A stretch of 64,000 bases of DNA from Alphaproteobacteria bacterium. Its GTDB lineage: Bacteria; Pseudomonadota; Alphaproteobacteria; Rhodobacterales; Rhodobacteraceae. Each line of letters starts with the position of its first letter. Positions within the stretch are counted from its first letter, which is position 1. The notes under the pieces are model-generated. The model did no database searches and had not been told where the DNA came from. It saw nothing but the letters and a program-made list of their open reading frames with translations. The position numbers and the translations under genes were made by a program. Location of the stretch: NCBI GenBank assembly GCA_030425395.1, contig JAUIAS010000010.1, positions 1 to 64,000 of the forward strand, in the 5' to 3' direction. Below, piece by piece: positions 27,372 to 36,752 of this stretch.

Positions 27372-28867
27372 CAGAAATCAAACCCCATCTGACGCGCATC
27401 GCTGCGGGCGCGTTTGCGGGGGGAGCGATCATTGACGAAATGGCCGGCCCTGTCCTTGCGCGATGCGTGGCGCGCAACGATGCCCGCCGCCACGGGGGCA
27501 AATCCCGCCTGCTTGCGCACGGCCCAGACTGCGTCGCGGGCGGCGCGGGCGGCCTCGGCCACATCCACGACAGGTGGCGGATAGGCCAGCCCGGCCGCCC
27601 CGCCCCAGCGCCATGGTTCCTGAAGCAGCGGATCGGGCACCTGCGCCAGTTCCGGCAGCCACCTTCGCGTGAAGGCTCCGGTGGGGTCCTGATCCCTGCC
27701 CTGTTTAACCGGGTTGTAGATGCGGATGGTGTTCATGCCGGTGGTGCCGGACTGCATCTGGACCTGAGACCAGTGAATGCCCGGTTCATAATCGGTGAAC
27801 ATCCGTGCCAGATGTTGGCCCGTGTTCCGCCAGTCCAGCCAGAGATGATAGGACGCCACCGCCATCAGCATCGACCGCATCCGAAAATTCAGCCACCCCG
27901 TAGCGATCAGGGACCGCATGCAGGCATCGACAAAGGGAATGCCGGTTTCGCCCTTTTCCCACGCGCCTCGCCGCGCGGCATCATCGTGGCGCATCCCTGC
28001 GTAGGCGGGATGCAGACAGGCGGTTTCGATGTCGGGCTGGTCTTCGAGTTTCTGAATAAAGTGGTCGCGCCACGCCAAACGGGACTGGAAGGATTTATAT
28101 GAGGACCGCCACGCACGGTCGGAAGTGTCACGGTTTGCCGTTTGCGTGCGTTGCGCCACCTCGCGCACGGACAGCGTGCCCAGCGCAAGATGCGGGCTGA
28201 TCCGCGAACAGGCGCGCGCGCCTTCAAGGGGCGATGACATCGCGCGCCGATACTCCCGACCGCGGTCGATCAGAAAACTGTCCAGCGCGCGCATCCCGCG
28301 CGCCCGTCCGCCCCTCTGGCGGCGGGGCGCATCATCAAAAAGCAGATCGGGCCAGTCATCGGAGGCTGGCAAGATCGCCGCCGCGCGCACAGCCGGAACC
28401 GTCACCAAAGAAGCCGACACATGTGCAAAACGCTGCCGTGCCCAGCCATCGCGCCCCTGCAAGCGGCGCACGACGCCGCATTGGGGCAACTGGTGCCAGC
28501 GCATACCTTGCCCGCGCGCCCAGATCGCGACGGCGCGGTCGCGGGCATAGGTCCAGGCGTTTCCGGTTTCCTCATGGCTGACGAGATGGCGGGCACCTGT
28601 CTCGGCGCGCAGGGCCTCAAGGGTGGGCACTGCCTCCCCGACCCTGAGGACAAGCGGCAACCCAATCTCGGACAGCGCGTCCCTGAGATCCTCCAAGCAG
28701 TCGCGCAGAAAGGCAAACTGACGGCCCGACACGTCCGGCTGTGCCCAATAGGCCGGTTCGAGAACGTAAACCGGCAAAACATCCCCCAAGCGCGCGGCCT
28801 GCACCAGCGCGGGGTGATCATGCACGCGCAAATCGCGCTTGAACCAGAGCAGAACCGTTTCCGACAT
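27371..28867 (-). CDS. Cryptochrome/deoxyribodipyrimidine photolyase family protein
   Basis: A 498-residue FAD-binding photolyase/cryptochrome homolog. The N-terminal alpha/beta antenna domain begins VLLWFKRDLRVHDHPALVQAA. The FAD domain includes SRISPHLALGTLSVREV, WRSSYKSFQSRLAWRDHFIQ, ATGWLNFRMRSMLMAVASYHLWLDW and DYEPGIHWSQVQMQSGTTGMN. It resembles the plant-cryptochrome-like bacterial branch rather than classical PhrB. It may repair UV dimers or act as a light sensor; sequence alone does not decide. The ATG at 28867 precedes the antenna domain directly. Coupled DUF2256 gene downstream. Confidence 0.92.
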   Translation of the reverse strand: MSETVLLWFKRDLRVHDHPALVQAARLGDVLPVYVLEPAYWAQPDVSGRQFAFLRDCLEDLRDALSEIGLPLVLRVGEAVPTLEALRAETGARHLVSHEETGNAWTYARDRAVAIWARGQGMRWHQLPQCGVVRRLQGRDGWARQRFAHVSASLVTVPAVRAAAILPASDDWPDLLFDDAPRRQRGGRARGMRALDSFLIDRGREYRRAMSSPLEGARACSRISPHLALGTLSVREVAQRTQTANRDTSDRAWRSSYKSFQSRLAWRDHFIQKLEDQPDIETACLHPAYAGMRHDDAARRGAWEKGETGIPFVDACMRSLIATGWLNFRMRSMLMAVASYHLWLDWRNTGQHLARMFTDYEPGIHWSQVQMQSGTTGMNTIRIYNPVKQGRDQDPTGAFTRRWLPELAQVPDPLLQEPWRWGGAAGLAYPPPVVDVAEAARAARDAVWAVRKQAGFAPVAAGIVARHASRKDRAGHFVNDRSPRKRARSDARQMGFDF

Positions 28868-28923
28868 GGCGGACCAGATAGCGGGCGGACCGGGCCGGAA
28901 CACCCCCGCGACGGGTCATGCCA

Positions 28924-28957
28924 AGAAAAATCCCCGACCTTTCGGGCCGGGGTTTTC
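28924..28957 (-). terminator. Intrinsic terminator after the lipoprotein gene
   Basis: On the minus strand an AAAACCCCGGCC stem closes with GGTCGGGGATTTTT around CGAAA. It lies between the lipoprotein stop (28980) and the photolyase start (28867). A-rich sequence on the other side makes it usable in both directions. Confidence 0.7.
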
Positions 28958-28979
28958 ACGGTCAGCCGTTGCGCCGCAA

Positions 28980-29306
28980 TCAGAACTTGCAGCGCTTCTT
29001 CTTGGCCAGTGCCACCAGAACTTCTTGGCGTTTGTTGGCGGCCTCGATGGCCTCATTCGCGTTGGCATAGTTGCCGATGACTGCCGGCCAGAAGAAGATC
29101 GCCGCTGCCACGTTGGCACCGGAGGCGGTCTTGCCCTTCTTGGCTTCGGCGCGGATCTCTTCCAGCTGGCCAATCTGCGTCTTGATGTCGGCGCATGTCA
29201 TATCCGAATCGTTGATCGAATTTGTCTGGACCACGTCCGGGGCGACGCAACCGCTCAGCATGATTGCAATCGCGAGGGCACCGGCCATTTTGGTTTTCAA
29301 GCTCAC
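28980..29306 (-). CDS. Small lipoprotein of unknown function
   Basis: A 108-residue protein with a lipoprotein signal (SLKTKMAGALAIAIMLSGC), so the mature form begins at a lipidated cysteine. The mature part has a Cys pair (TCADIK and KKRCKF) and a hydrophobic centre (GANVAAAIFFWPAVIGNYANANEAIEAANKR). I chose the GTG start at 29306, eight bases after AGGAG; the upstream ATG at 29345 would add an untypical leader. It is divergent from pepN. Confidence 0.75.
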   Translation of the reverse strand: MSLKTKMAGALAIAIMLSGCVAPDVVQTNSINDSDMTCADIKTQIGQLEEIRAEAKKGKTASGANVAAAIFFWPAVIGNYANANEAIEAANKRQEVLVALAKKKRCKF

Positions 29307-29561
29307 TGGAAACTCCTGCTTATTCGGCGCGAAATGGAAAAACACCGCGCCATTTCTGATTAACTGCGAAGACCATCGCCGAGTGCGCGTGTTCGCTATG
29401 CCGCATGACGCCGATCCGCGTCAGACGCCCTTCGACTTTCACAAAGCCGTGAAGCGGTCAACCTGCAAGTGGAGATAGCGCCAATTGCCGCCGTGGGGCT
29501 GCGCTTGCAGCGGCCCGGCCAAGCCCCTAACGTCGGGCCAAATCAGCACAGCGAGGCCCCC

Positions 29562-32120
29562 ATGCGCGACGCCGCCCCCACGACCGTTTACCTCAAGGAC
29601 TATGCCCCGTTTACCCATAGGGTGGATTCGGTCACGCTGGACTTCTTTCTGGCACCCGAGACGACCCGCGTAAAAAGCCGGATTGCCTTTGCCCCCGCCC
29701 CTGATGCGCCCGATGCCCCGTTTTTTCTGCACGGCGAAGACCTGCGCCTGATTGCGGCATCCATTGACGGGGTGCCCGTCACCCCCCGCATCGTTGACGG
29801 CGGGATTGAAGTGGACGTGCCAGAAGGCCCGTTCATATGGGAGGCCGAGGTTGAAATCGCACCTGCCCTCAATACCGCACTTGAAGGGCTCTATCTGTCC
29901 TCGGGGATGTATTGCACCCAATGCGAGGCCGAAGGTTTTCGCAAGATCACATACTACCCCGACCGTCCCGACGTGATGAGCATATTCACGGTGCGCGTGC
30001 ATTCAGACCTGCCGGTGATGCTGTCCAACGGCAATCCCGTGGCATCGGGCGATGGCTGGGCGGAATGGCACGACCCATGGCCCAAACCTGCGTATCTCTT
30101 TGCGCTGGTGGCGGGCGATCTGGTCGCGCATTCCGATACCTTCACCACAATGGGCGGGCGCGAGGTCGCACTGAACCTGTGGGTGCGGGCACCCGACATC
30201 GGCAAATGCGCCTTTGGGATGGAAGCGCTCAAGAAGTCTATGAAGTGGGACGAGGATGTCTATGGCCGCGAATACGATCTGGACGTCTTCAACATCGTGG
30301 CGGTCGATGATTTCAACATGGGGGCGATGGAAAACAAGGGGCTGAACATCTTCAACTCATCCGCCGTGCTGGCCAGCCCCGAAACCGCCACGGACATGAA
30401 CTTTGAACGCATCGAGGCGATCATCGCGCATGAGTATTTTCACAACTGGACCGGCAACCGCATCACCTGCCGCGACTGGTTCCAGCTGTGCCTGAAAGAG
30501 GGTTTGACGGTGTTCCGCGATGCGGAGTTCACCGCCGATATGCGATCCGCCCCGGTCAAACGGATCGGCGATGTGATCGACCTGCGCGCCCGCCAATTCC
30601 CCGAAGATCAGGGCCCGCTGGCCCACCCCGTGCGGCCAGAAAGCTTTCAAGAGATCAACAATTTCTACACGGCCACCGTTTATGAAAAAGGGGCCGAAGT
30701 GATCGGCATGCTCAAACGGCTGGTGGGTGCGGACGCCTATCGCCGCGCGCTTGATCTGTATTTTGATCGCCATGACGGGCAGGCCTGCACGATAGAAGAC
30801 TGGCTGGCCGTGTTCGAAGAGGTGACAGGCCGTGATCTGGCACAGTTCAAGCGATGGTATTCACAGGCGGGAACGCCGCGCCTGTCGGTGTCCGAGGATT
30901 GGGCCGATGGCACACTGACCCTGACGTTTGAACAAACGCTCAGCCCGTCGGCCACCACCCCTGCCCCGCTGCCACAGTTGATTCCGGTCGCGGTGGGATT
31001 GCTGGGGCCAGAGGGCAAAGAGGTGGTGCCAACCACGCTCCTTGAGGTCACCGAAGCCAAACAGAGCTTTCGTTTCGAGGGGCTTGCGGCGCGTCCGGTG
31101 GCATCTTTGCTGCGCGACTTTTCTGCACCTGTGGTGCTTGATCACCCGCAAGGGGCGGCGCATCGGGCGTTCCTGCTGGCACATGACAGCGACCCGTTCA
31201 ACCGCTGGGAGGCCGGGCGCGAACTGGCGCGGGCAACGCTGCTGGATATGGCGCGCGGCCTGACCGAAGCACCGGACGCGGCCTATCTGGACGGGATACG
31301 CGCAGTGGTGAGCGACCGTAGTCTTGATCCGGCATACCGGGCGCTGATGCTGGGCCAGCCCAGCCAATCCGATCTGGCCGCATCGCTGGCCGAGGCAGGC
31401 GATGTCCCGGACCCGACCGCGATCCACGCGGCATCGGAAGCCTTGCGCGTTGCGATGGCGGCCCATCTGGGCGACGATCTTCTGACAGGTCTGATCGCCG
31501 AGACCCGCGTTGACGCGCCCTATGCGCCCGATGCGGAACAGTCCGGCAAGCGTGCCCTTGGCAATGCGGTTCTGGCCCTTCTGACCCGGCGCGACGGCGG
31601 AGCGGCGGCACGGGCGCAATATGCCGGTGCCGACAACATGACCCTTCAATTCTCCGCGCTAGCGTGCCTATTGCTGATCGAAAAAGGTGCGGACGAACTG
31701 GCCGCTTTCTATGACCAGTGGCTGGATGACAGGCTGGTTCTGGACAAATGGTTCGGCCTTCAGGTCATGCAGGCCGCCCCCGAACGCGCCGCGACGGTGG
31801 CCCGCGAACTGACCGAACACGCGGATTTCAACTGGAAGAACCCCAACAGGTTCCGGGCGTTGATGGGCAGCCTTGCGATGAACCACGCGGGCTTTCACGC
31901 CGCAGACGGGACCGGGTATGCCTTGCTGGCCGATTGGCTGATGCGGCTTGATCCGGTCAATCCGCAGACCACGGCGCGGATGTGTTCAGCGTTTCAGACG
32001 TGGCGGCGCTACGACAGTGACAGGCAGGCGCTGATCGGCGCACAGTTGCAGCGCATCATGGCCCTGCCCGGCCTGTCTCGGGATACGTCGGAAATGGTAT
32101 CGCGGATACTCGCGGCCTGA
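29562..32120 (+). CDS. pepN: Aminopeptidase N (M1 family)
   Basis: An 852-residue M1 metallopeptidase that removes N-terminal residues from peptides in the cytoplasm. It has the exopeptidase motif GAMENKG near residue 254 and the zinc site HEYFHNW at 290-294, with the third ligand Glu in LKEGLTVFRD about 19 residues on. The C-terminal helical domain (DUF3458 part) is complete, and length matches E. coli PepN-type enzymes. The ATG at 29562 begins the conserved MRDAAPTTVYLKDYAP. Confidence 0.96.
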   Translation: MRDAAPTTVYLKDYAPFTHRVDSVTLDFFLAPETTRVKSRIAFAPAPDAPDAPFFLHGEDLRLIAASIDGVPVTPRIVDGGIEVDVPEGPFIWEAEVEIAPALNTALEGLYLSSGMYCTQCEAEGFRKITYYPDRPDVMSIFTVRVHSDLPVMLSNGNPVASGDGWAEWHDPWPKPAYLFALVAGDLVAHSDTFTTMGGREVALNLWVRAPDIGKCAFGMEALKKSMKWDEDVYGREYDLDVFNIVAVDDFNMGAMENKGLNIFNSSAVLASPETATDMNFERIEAIIAHEYFHNWTGNRITCRDWFQLCLKEGLTVFRDAEFTADMRSAPVKRIGDVIDLRARQFPEDQGPLAHPVRPESFQEINNFYTATVYEKGAEVIGMLKRLVGADAYRRALDLYFDRHDGQACTIEDWLAVFEEVTGRDLAQFKRWYSQAGTPRLSVSEDWADGTLTLTFEQTLSPSATTPAPLPQLIPVAVGLLGPEGKEVVPTTLLEVTEAKQSFRFEGLAARPVASLLRDFSAPVVLDHPQGAAHRAFLLAHDSDPFNRWEAGRELARATLLDMARGLTEAPDAAYLDGIRAVVSDRSLDPAYRALMLGQPSQSDLAASLAEAGDVPDPTAIHAASEALRVAMAAHLGDDLLTGLIAETRVDAPYAPDAEQSGKRALGNAVLALLTRRDGGAAARAQYAGADNMTLQFSALACLLLIEKGADELAAFYDQWLDDRLVLDKWFGLQVMQAAPERAATVARELTEHADFNWKNPNRFRALMGSLAMNHAGFHAADGTGYALLADWLMRLDPVNPQTTARMCSAFQTWRRYDSDRQALIGAQLQRIMALPGLSRDTSEMVSRILAA

Positions 32121-32142
32121 TGTTTATGTTGAGGGACATGAG

Positions 32143-32865
32143 ATGACACGCAAGACAGTTCTTGTCACCGGCGGATCGGCGGGGATCGGCGCGGCCTGTG
32201 TGCGCATGGCGGCACGGCGCGGCTATGACATCGTGATGACGTATAATTCGGACGCGGCAGGGGCCGAGGCTGTCGCGGCGGATGCACGCGCAACAGGTGC
32301 CGCCGTCGTTGTGCATCAGACGGACGTGTCCGACCCTGACGCGATTGCCGCGCTGTTTTCGGGGATCGACCGGCTGGATGCCCTGATCAACAATGCAGGC
32401 ATCGTGGATCAGCCCGCCAAGGTCACCGAGTTCAGCCACGCGCGCTTGCGACGGATGTTCGATGTGAACGTGATCGGCGCAATGCTGGTGGCCAAGGAGA
32501 CGCTGCTTCGGATGCCGCACGGCGGGGTGATCATCAACATTTCGTCGGCTGCCGCGCGCAATGGCGCGGCCAATGAATACGTGGACTACGCCGCCAGCAA
32601 AGCTGCGATAGACACCTTCAGCAAGGGGCTCTCAGATGAGGTTGCCGGGCAAGGCATCCGCGTGGTCAGCCTGCGCCCCGGTGTGATCGACACGGACATT
32701 CACGCCAAGGGCGGCCGTCCGGATCGCGCGGACCGGATCGGACCCGGTGTTCCCATCGGGCGGAAGGGCACCGCCGACGAAGTGGCCGAAACCGTATTGT
32801 GGCTGATGTCGGACGCGGCCTCTTACATCACCGGCACCGCAATTGACGTATCAGGCGGACGATGA
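32143..32865 (+). CDS. SDR-family oxidoreductase
   Basis: A 240-residue classical SDR with TGGSAGIG at the N-terminus, NNAGIV, catalytic Ser (NISSAAA), YAASK and a C-terminal GTAIDVSGGR. It resembles glucose 1-dehydrogenase/FabG-type proteins, but the substrate is unknown. It starts 22 bases after pepN and its stop overlaps the next start (ATGA). Confidence 0.92.
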   Translation: MTRKTVLVTGGSAGIGAACVRMAARRGYDIVMTYNSDAAGAEAVAADARATGAAVVVHQTDVSDPDAIAALFSGIDRLDALINNAGIVDQPAKVTEFSHARLRRMFDVNVIGAMLVAKETLLRMPHGGVIINISSAAARNGAANEYVDYAASKAAIDTFSKGLSDEVAGQGIRVVSLRPGVIDTDIHAKGGRPDRADRIGPGVPIGRKGTADEVAETVLWLMSDAASYITGTAIDVSGGR

Positions 32866-33299
32866 GCCCCGAAGACCCGTTTTCATACACGCGCAGCGCG
32901 CGCCGTGCGGATGGCGTGGCGGTGGTGGCGGTGGTCTGGCTGGTGATCGCGCTGTTGGTGGTGCTGGTCGACATGGTCTGGTGGATCGCGGCCCCGCTGG
33001 TCTTGGTGACGCTGCCGGCGGCATGGGACATCTGGCAAGGGCGGCGCGCGGGGCTGACCCTGACCCGTGACCACCTGTCCTGGTTCAGCGGGCGCATCAC
33101 CGGCGACGTGGCCTTGCGCGATATCGACACGGTTCGGTTCGACACCCGGCTGGACCTGTCGGTCCGGGTAACGCTGATTCTGAAGAACAAGACCAAGATT
33201 CGCCTGCCTCATGATGCACTGCCCCCGCACATGGATCTGGAGGCCGCCCTGCGCGCGCGGGAAACCGCCTGCGTTCGGCATCATTTTGCCTTGTTCTAG
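32862..33299 (+). CDS. Small membrane protein with PH-like C-terminal domain
   Basis: A 145-residue protein with two hydrophobic helices (GVAVVAVVWLVIALLVVLVDMVWW and IAAPLVLVTLPAAWDI) and a beta-rich C-terminus (LTLTRDHLSWFSGRITGDVALRDIDTVRF). That C-terminus looks like bacterial PH-type domains of YdbS/YdbT proteins. It is translationally coupled to the SDR gene upstream. Function unknown. Confidence 0.75.
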   Translation: MSPEDPFSYTRSARRADGVAVVAVVWLVIALLVVLVDMVWWIAAPLVLVTLPAAWDIWQGRRAGLTLTRDHLSWFSGRITGDVALRDIDTVRFDTRLDLSVRVTLILKNKTKIRLPHDALPPHMDLEAALRARETACVRHHFALF

Positions 33300-33471
33300 A
33301 TCACTGTTTCCACGGCCTGAACGATCCCGCGCCCGTCGCCACGATTGCCCCTGATCCGTGCCCGATGAGGTCCGCAGAACTCCCCATCGCTGCCCTATTT
33401 CGGCCCGTTTCCAACGCCAGAGTGAAGGAGAGCTACAACGCGGACTTTGCAGATCGGAAAACGGCGCAATC

Positions 33472-34806
33472 ATGATTGATTTCAAACATAAGCTTAATGG
33501 CTTCCTTGCAAGCAGGTTCAGCGATCTGCCCCGTTTCATCCGGCAAGTCGCAGAGGCAAGGCGCCCCGGTTGGGCACAAGATCCCACACCCGGAATAGCC
33601 GGCCCCACAACCGCAAACACGGCTGGAAAATCTGGTGGCCAAACAGCCGAACAGCTTCTTGATATTCCCGTCTACGCGACCGGACCGGATCGCGCCTTGC
33701 AAGACGCGACGCTGGCACAGGGACAATTCCTGGCCCGGCAGGAACGCTGGGACGAGCTGGCCGCTTGCATCCACAACGCCGACGCCGCCCGTGCACAAGC
33801 CGGGGACACCATGCCGCTGGCCGATCTTTTGGCCTATGGCGCGCGTGCCGATGTGGTGGAATCCGTCACCCATGCGCTGAGCGAACATGGCCGCAAGGCT
33901 GATCACCGCAAGACACTCAAGGGTATCTCCGCCCTCGAAGACATCCTGAGCGAGCACGCACAAAGCTATCCCATCGCATTGATCGTGGCGCTGGCACATA
34001 TTGATCTGGGCTGGGCATGGCGCGGGTCGAATTCCGAACGGGACATACCAGACACGCATCGCGCCGCCTTTTTCCACCATTTTGACCGAGCGGGCGAAAT
34101 TCTGGACGGGTTCTGCGCCCTGACCCATGACAGCCCGTCGCTGGCTGCGGCCAATTGCGCGCGGCTGGCCGGGGTGCATGACGCAAGCGACCATGTTGCG
34201 GATCTGTACGAGGATCTGATTGATCTCGATCCCCGGAATTTCCGAAATATGCGCGCGCTTGGAACGCATCTGCTGCCGCGCTGGTTCGGCGATCTGGATC
34301 AGCTTGAACTGGAGGCCCGCCGCACCGCCGTGCGCACCCGCGATATCTGGGGCGAAGCCGGGTATACTTGGGTCTATTTCGATGCGCTGATCCACGATCA
34401 GGGTGCCTGCGCCAATGTCGATGTGGATTTCTTTCTTGATGGGCTCCACGATATTCTTGCCCGGTGCCGCGATCAGGGAACTGCGAACCTGCTGGCCGCG
34501 TATTGCGCCATCGCTCTGGGCCAGAGCGAAACCGAGGACAACAACAGCCTTGCTGCGCGCAACCGCCGCCGCATCGCGTCCTGTGCCGACTGGATCGTTC
34601 ATGACCACCTGAGCGAACTGCACCCGCTGATCTGGTCGCATGCGATGGACGGGTTCGACAACAATGCCCCGGTGCGATCTGTGTCGCGCTTTGCCGCACG
34701 CGGCGAAGCCACCGCCCTTTCGGTGATCCGAAACCTTTTTGCCGAAGAGATCGCCCGCGGCCACCGCGTCATCTTTACGGAACGCGGACCAATCATCCAG
34801 TCTTGA
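33472..34806 (+). CDS. Conserved-looking protein of unknown function, alpha-helical
   Basis: A 444-residue protein I do not recognise. It has no signal peptide or membrane segment. The predicted character is mostly helical, with pairs such as DHVADLYEDLIDLDPRNFRNMRALG that resemble TPR units, and an RWFGDLDQLELEARRTA segment. Codon usage is like its neighbours, so it is probably a real cytoplasmic protein. The ATG at 33472 is preferred over an upstream in-frame ATG at 33358 because the added 38 residues are basic and low in structure. Its stop lies inside the first unit of the 29-bp repeats before gatB. Confidence 0.7.
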   Translation: MIDFKHKLNGFLASRFSDLPRFIRQVAEARRPGWAQDPTPGIAGPTTANTAGKSGGQTAEQLLDIPVYATGPDRALQDATLAQGQFLARQERWDELAACIHNADAARAQAGDTMPLADLLAYGARADVVESVTHALSEHGRKADHRKTLKGISALEDILSEHAQSYPIALIVALAHIDLGWAWRGSNSERDIPDTHRAAFFHHFDRAGEILDGFCALTHDSPSLAAANCARLAGVHDASDHVADLYEDLIDLDPRNFRNMRALGTHLLPRWFGDLDQLELEARRTAVRTRDIWGEAGYTWVYFDALIHDQGACANVDVDFFLDGLHDILARCRDQGTANLLAAYCAIALGQSETEDNNSLAARNRRRIASCADWIVHDHLSELHPLIWSHAMDGFDNNAPVRSVSRFAARGEATALSVIRNLFAEEIARGHRVIFTERGPIIQS

Positions 34807-34880
34807 TGGACCTTGCCCACGTCTCTAGGCGTTGATGGGCCTTGCCCACCTATCTAAGTTTTGATGGGCCTTGCCCATCG
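34803..34880. repeat. 29-bp tandem repeats with hairpin core, upstream of gatB
   Basis: Units begin at 34803, 34832 and 34861 (exact period 29). Each carries TTGATGGGCCTTGCCCA, which contains the hairpin TGGGC-CTT-GCCCA; the first unit has TGGAC and so a weaker stem. The last unit ends about 50 bases before the gatB start. The first unit includes the stop codon of the preceding gene. Confidence 0.85.
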
Positions 34881-34929
34881 GGTAGCAAAATCCTAGAACC
34901 TCTCGAACGCGAGAGGAACGAGGTTGCCC

Positions 34930-36444
34930 ATGCTGGATCTGACATTCGACACGCCCAAACCCAAGGTGATCGCCGGGGCCCGGCAAGATTGGGAACTGGT
35001 CATCGGGATGGAGGTGCACGCACAGGTGTCCTCCAAGGCAAAGCTCTTTTCGGGAGCCTCCACCACATTCGGAGCCGAACCCAATTCCAACGTTGCATTC
35101 GTGGATGCGGCAATGCCCGGTATGTTGCCGGTGATCAACGAGTTTTGCGTCGAACAGGCCGTGCGCACCGGGCTGGGTCTGAAGGCTGATATCAACCTGT
35201 TCTCGGCCTTTGATCGCAAGAACTACTTCTATCCCGATCTGCCGCAGGGCTATCAGATTTCCCAACTTTATCACCCCATCGTCGGGGAAGGCGAAGTGAT
35301 TGTGGAAATGGGCGAAGGCATCGCCCGCCAGGTGCGTATCGAACGCATTCACCTTGAACAGGACGCGGGCAAGTCGATCCACGACATGGATCCGGCAATG
35401 TCCTTTGTCGATCTCAACCGCACCGGTGTGGCGCTGATGGAAATCGTGTCGCGCCCCGACATTCGCGGCCCCGAAGAGGCCGCCGCCTATCTGGGCAAGC
35501 TGCGCCAGATTCTGCGTTATCTGGGCACCTGCAATGGCGACATGCAGTCCGGTGCCATGCGCGCCGACGTCAACGTGTCGATCTGCGAACCGGGTGCCTA
35601 TGAGCGGTATCAGGAAACGCAGGATTTCTCTCATCTGGGAACCCGCTGCGAAATCAAGAACATGAACTCGATGCGCTTTATCCAGCAGGCCATCATGGTC
35701 GAGGCCGAACGCCAGATCCGCATCGTTGAAGGGGGTGGCAAGGTCGAACAGGAAACCCGCCTTTACGATCCGGACAAGGGCGAAACCCGGTCGATGCGGT
35801 CCAAGGAAGAAGCGCATGATTACCGCTATTTCCCCGATCCGGACCTGCTGCCTCTGGAAATCGAACAGGCGTGGGTTGATGACATCAAGGCGTCCCTGCC
35901 CGAACTGCCCGATGACAAGAAGGCCCGCTTCATGGGCGATTTCGGTCTGACGGATTACGACGCCTCGGTGCTCACCGCCGAGGTGGAGGCCGCGTCTTAT
36001 TTCGAGGCCGTCGCCAAGGGCCGCGATGGCAAGCAGGCGGCGAACTGGGTGATCAACGAATTGTTCGGACGTCTCAAGAAAGAAGAACACGACATCACAC
36101 AAAGCCCGGTCAGCCCCGATCAACTGGGCGGCATCATCGACCTGATCGCCAAGGGGGACATTTCCGGCAAGATTGCCAAGGATGTGTTTGAGATCGTCTA
36201 TACCGAAGGTGGCGACCCTGCGGAAATCGTCGAAGCGCGCGGTATGAAGCAGGTCACGGACACCGGCGCGATCGAAGCGGCCGTGGACGAAATCATCGCC
36301 GCCAACCCCGCACAGGTCGAAAAGGCCAAGCAGAACCCGAAACTCGCAGGGTGGTTCGTGGGCCAGGTGATGAAGGCAACCGGTGGCAAGGCAAACCCGA
36401 AGGCCGTGAACGAAATCGTAAGCGCCAAACTCGGTCAGCAATGA
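34930..36444 (+). CDS. gatB: Asp-tRNA(Asn)/Glu-tRNA(Gln) amidotransferase subunit B
   Basis: A 504-residue GatB. It phosphorylates mischarged Glu-tRNA(Gln) or Asp-tRNA(Asn) so that GatA-derived ammonia can amidate it. Motifs: [36 protein letters not shown], the signature [31 protein letters not shown], and a C-terminal GatB/YqeY domain ([21 protein letters not shown]). The ATG at 34930 follows AGGAACGAGG. gatA and gatC are not adjacent, which is common in this group. Confidence 0.97.
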   Translation: MLDLTFDTPKPKVIAGARQDWELVIGMEVHAQVSSKAKLFSGASTTFGAEPNSNVAFVDAAMPGMLPVINEFCVEQAVRTGLGLKADINLFSAFDRKNYFYPDLPQGYQISQLYHPIVGEGEVIVEMGEGIARQVRIERIHLEQDAGKSIHDMDPAMSFVDLNRTGVALMEIVSRPDIRGPEEAAAYLGKLRQILRYLGTCNGDMQSGAMRADVNVSICEPGAYERYQETQDFSHLGTRCEIKNMNSMRFIQQAIMVEAERQIRIVEGGGKVEQETRLYDPDKGETRSMRSKEEAHDYRYFPDPDLLPLEIEQAWVDDIKASLPELPDDKKARFMGDFGLTDYDASVLTAEVEAASYFEAVAKGRDGKQAANWVINELFGRLKKEEHDITQSPVSPDQLGGIIDLIAKGDISGKIAKDVFEIVYTEGGDPAEIVEARGMKQVTDTGAIEAAVDEIIAANPAQVEKAKQNPKLAGWFVGQVMKATGGKANPKAVNEIVSAKLGQQ

Positions 36445-36483
36445 TCCGACGCGCGGATCGCGCAGCTTGCACTATCCTTGGGG

Positions 36484-36525
36484 CGGCGGGACGCGCACTA
36501 CACGCGTGCCCCGCCGTCTGCTTTA
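36484..36525 (+). terminator. Probable intrinsic terminator of gatB
   Basis: CGGCGGG-ACGCG pairs with CGCGT-GC-CCCGCCG (a two-base bulge) around a short loop, followed by TCTGCTTT. It lies 40 bases after the gatB stop. In the rest of the gap to 36752 I see no gene, only a CCCG-N7-CGGG inverted repeat near 36710 close to the next start. Confidence 0.55.
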
Positions 36526-36752
36526 AATAACACGCGGCCCACAAACCCGCGCATCCGGTATTGTGGTCAAAAGACACGCACAACGGGCATCCTGACAGCG
36601 CCACCCGCGCGATGCCCACCGGCCAAACATCCCCCCCAAGACCCGCAGCACTTTGGCAAAACCCCGTCCCGCTATGCCGGGACGAATATCCCTGTTACTG
36701 TTTGTTACCCGAATTTTGCGGGGGAAAACTCTATTTTGAAAGAAGATTTGAT

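Noticed and set aside
34803-34880. CRISPR array (29-base period)
   Set aside because: The whole unit repeats without spacers and there are only three copies.
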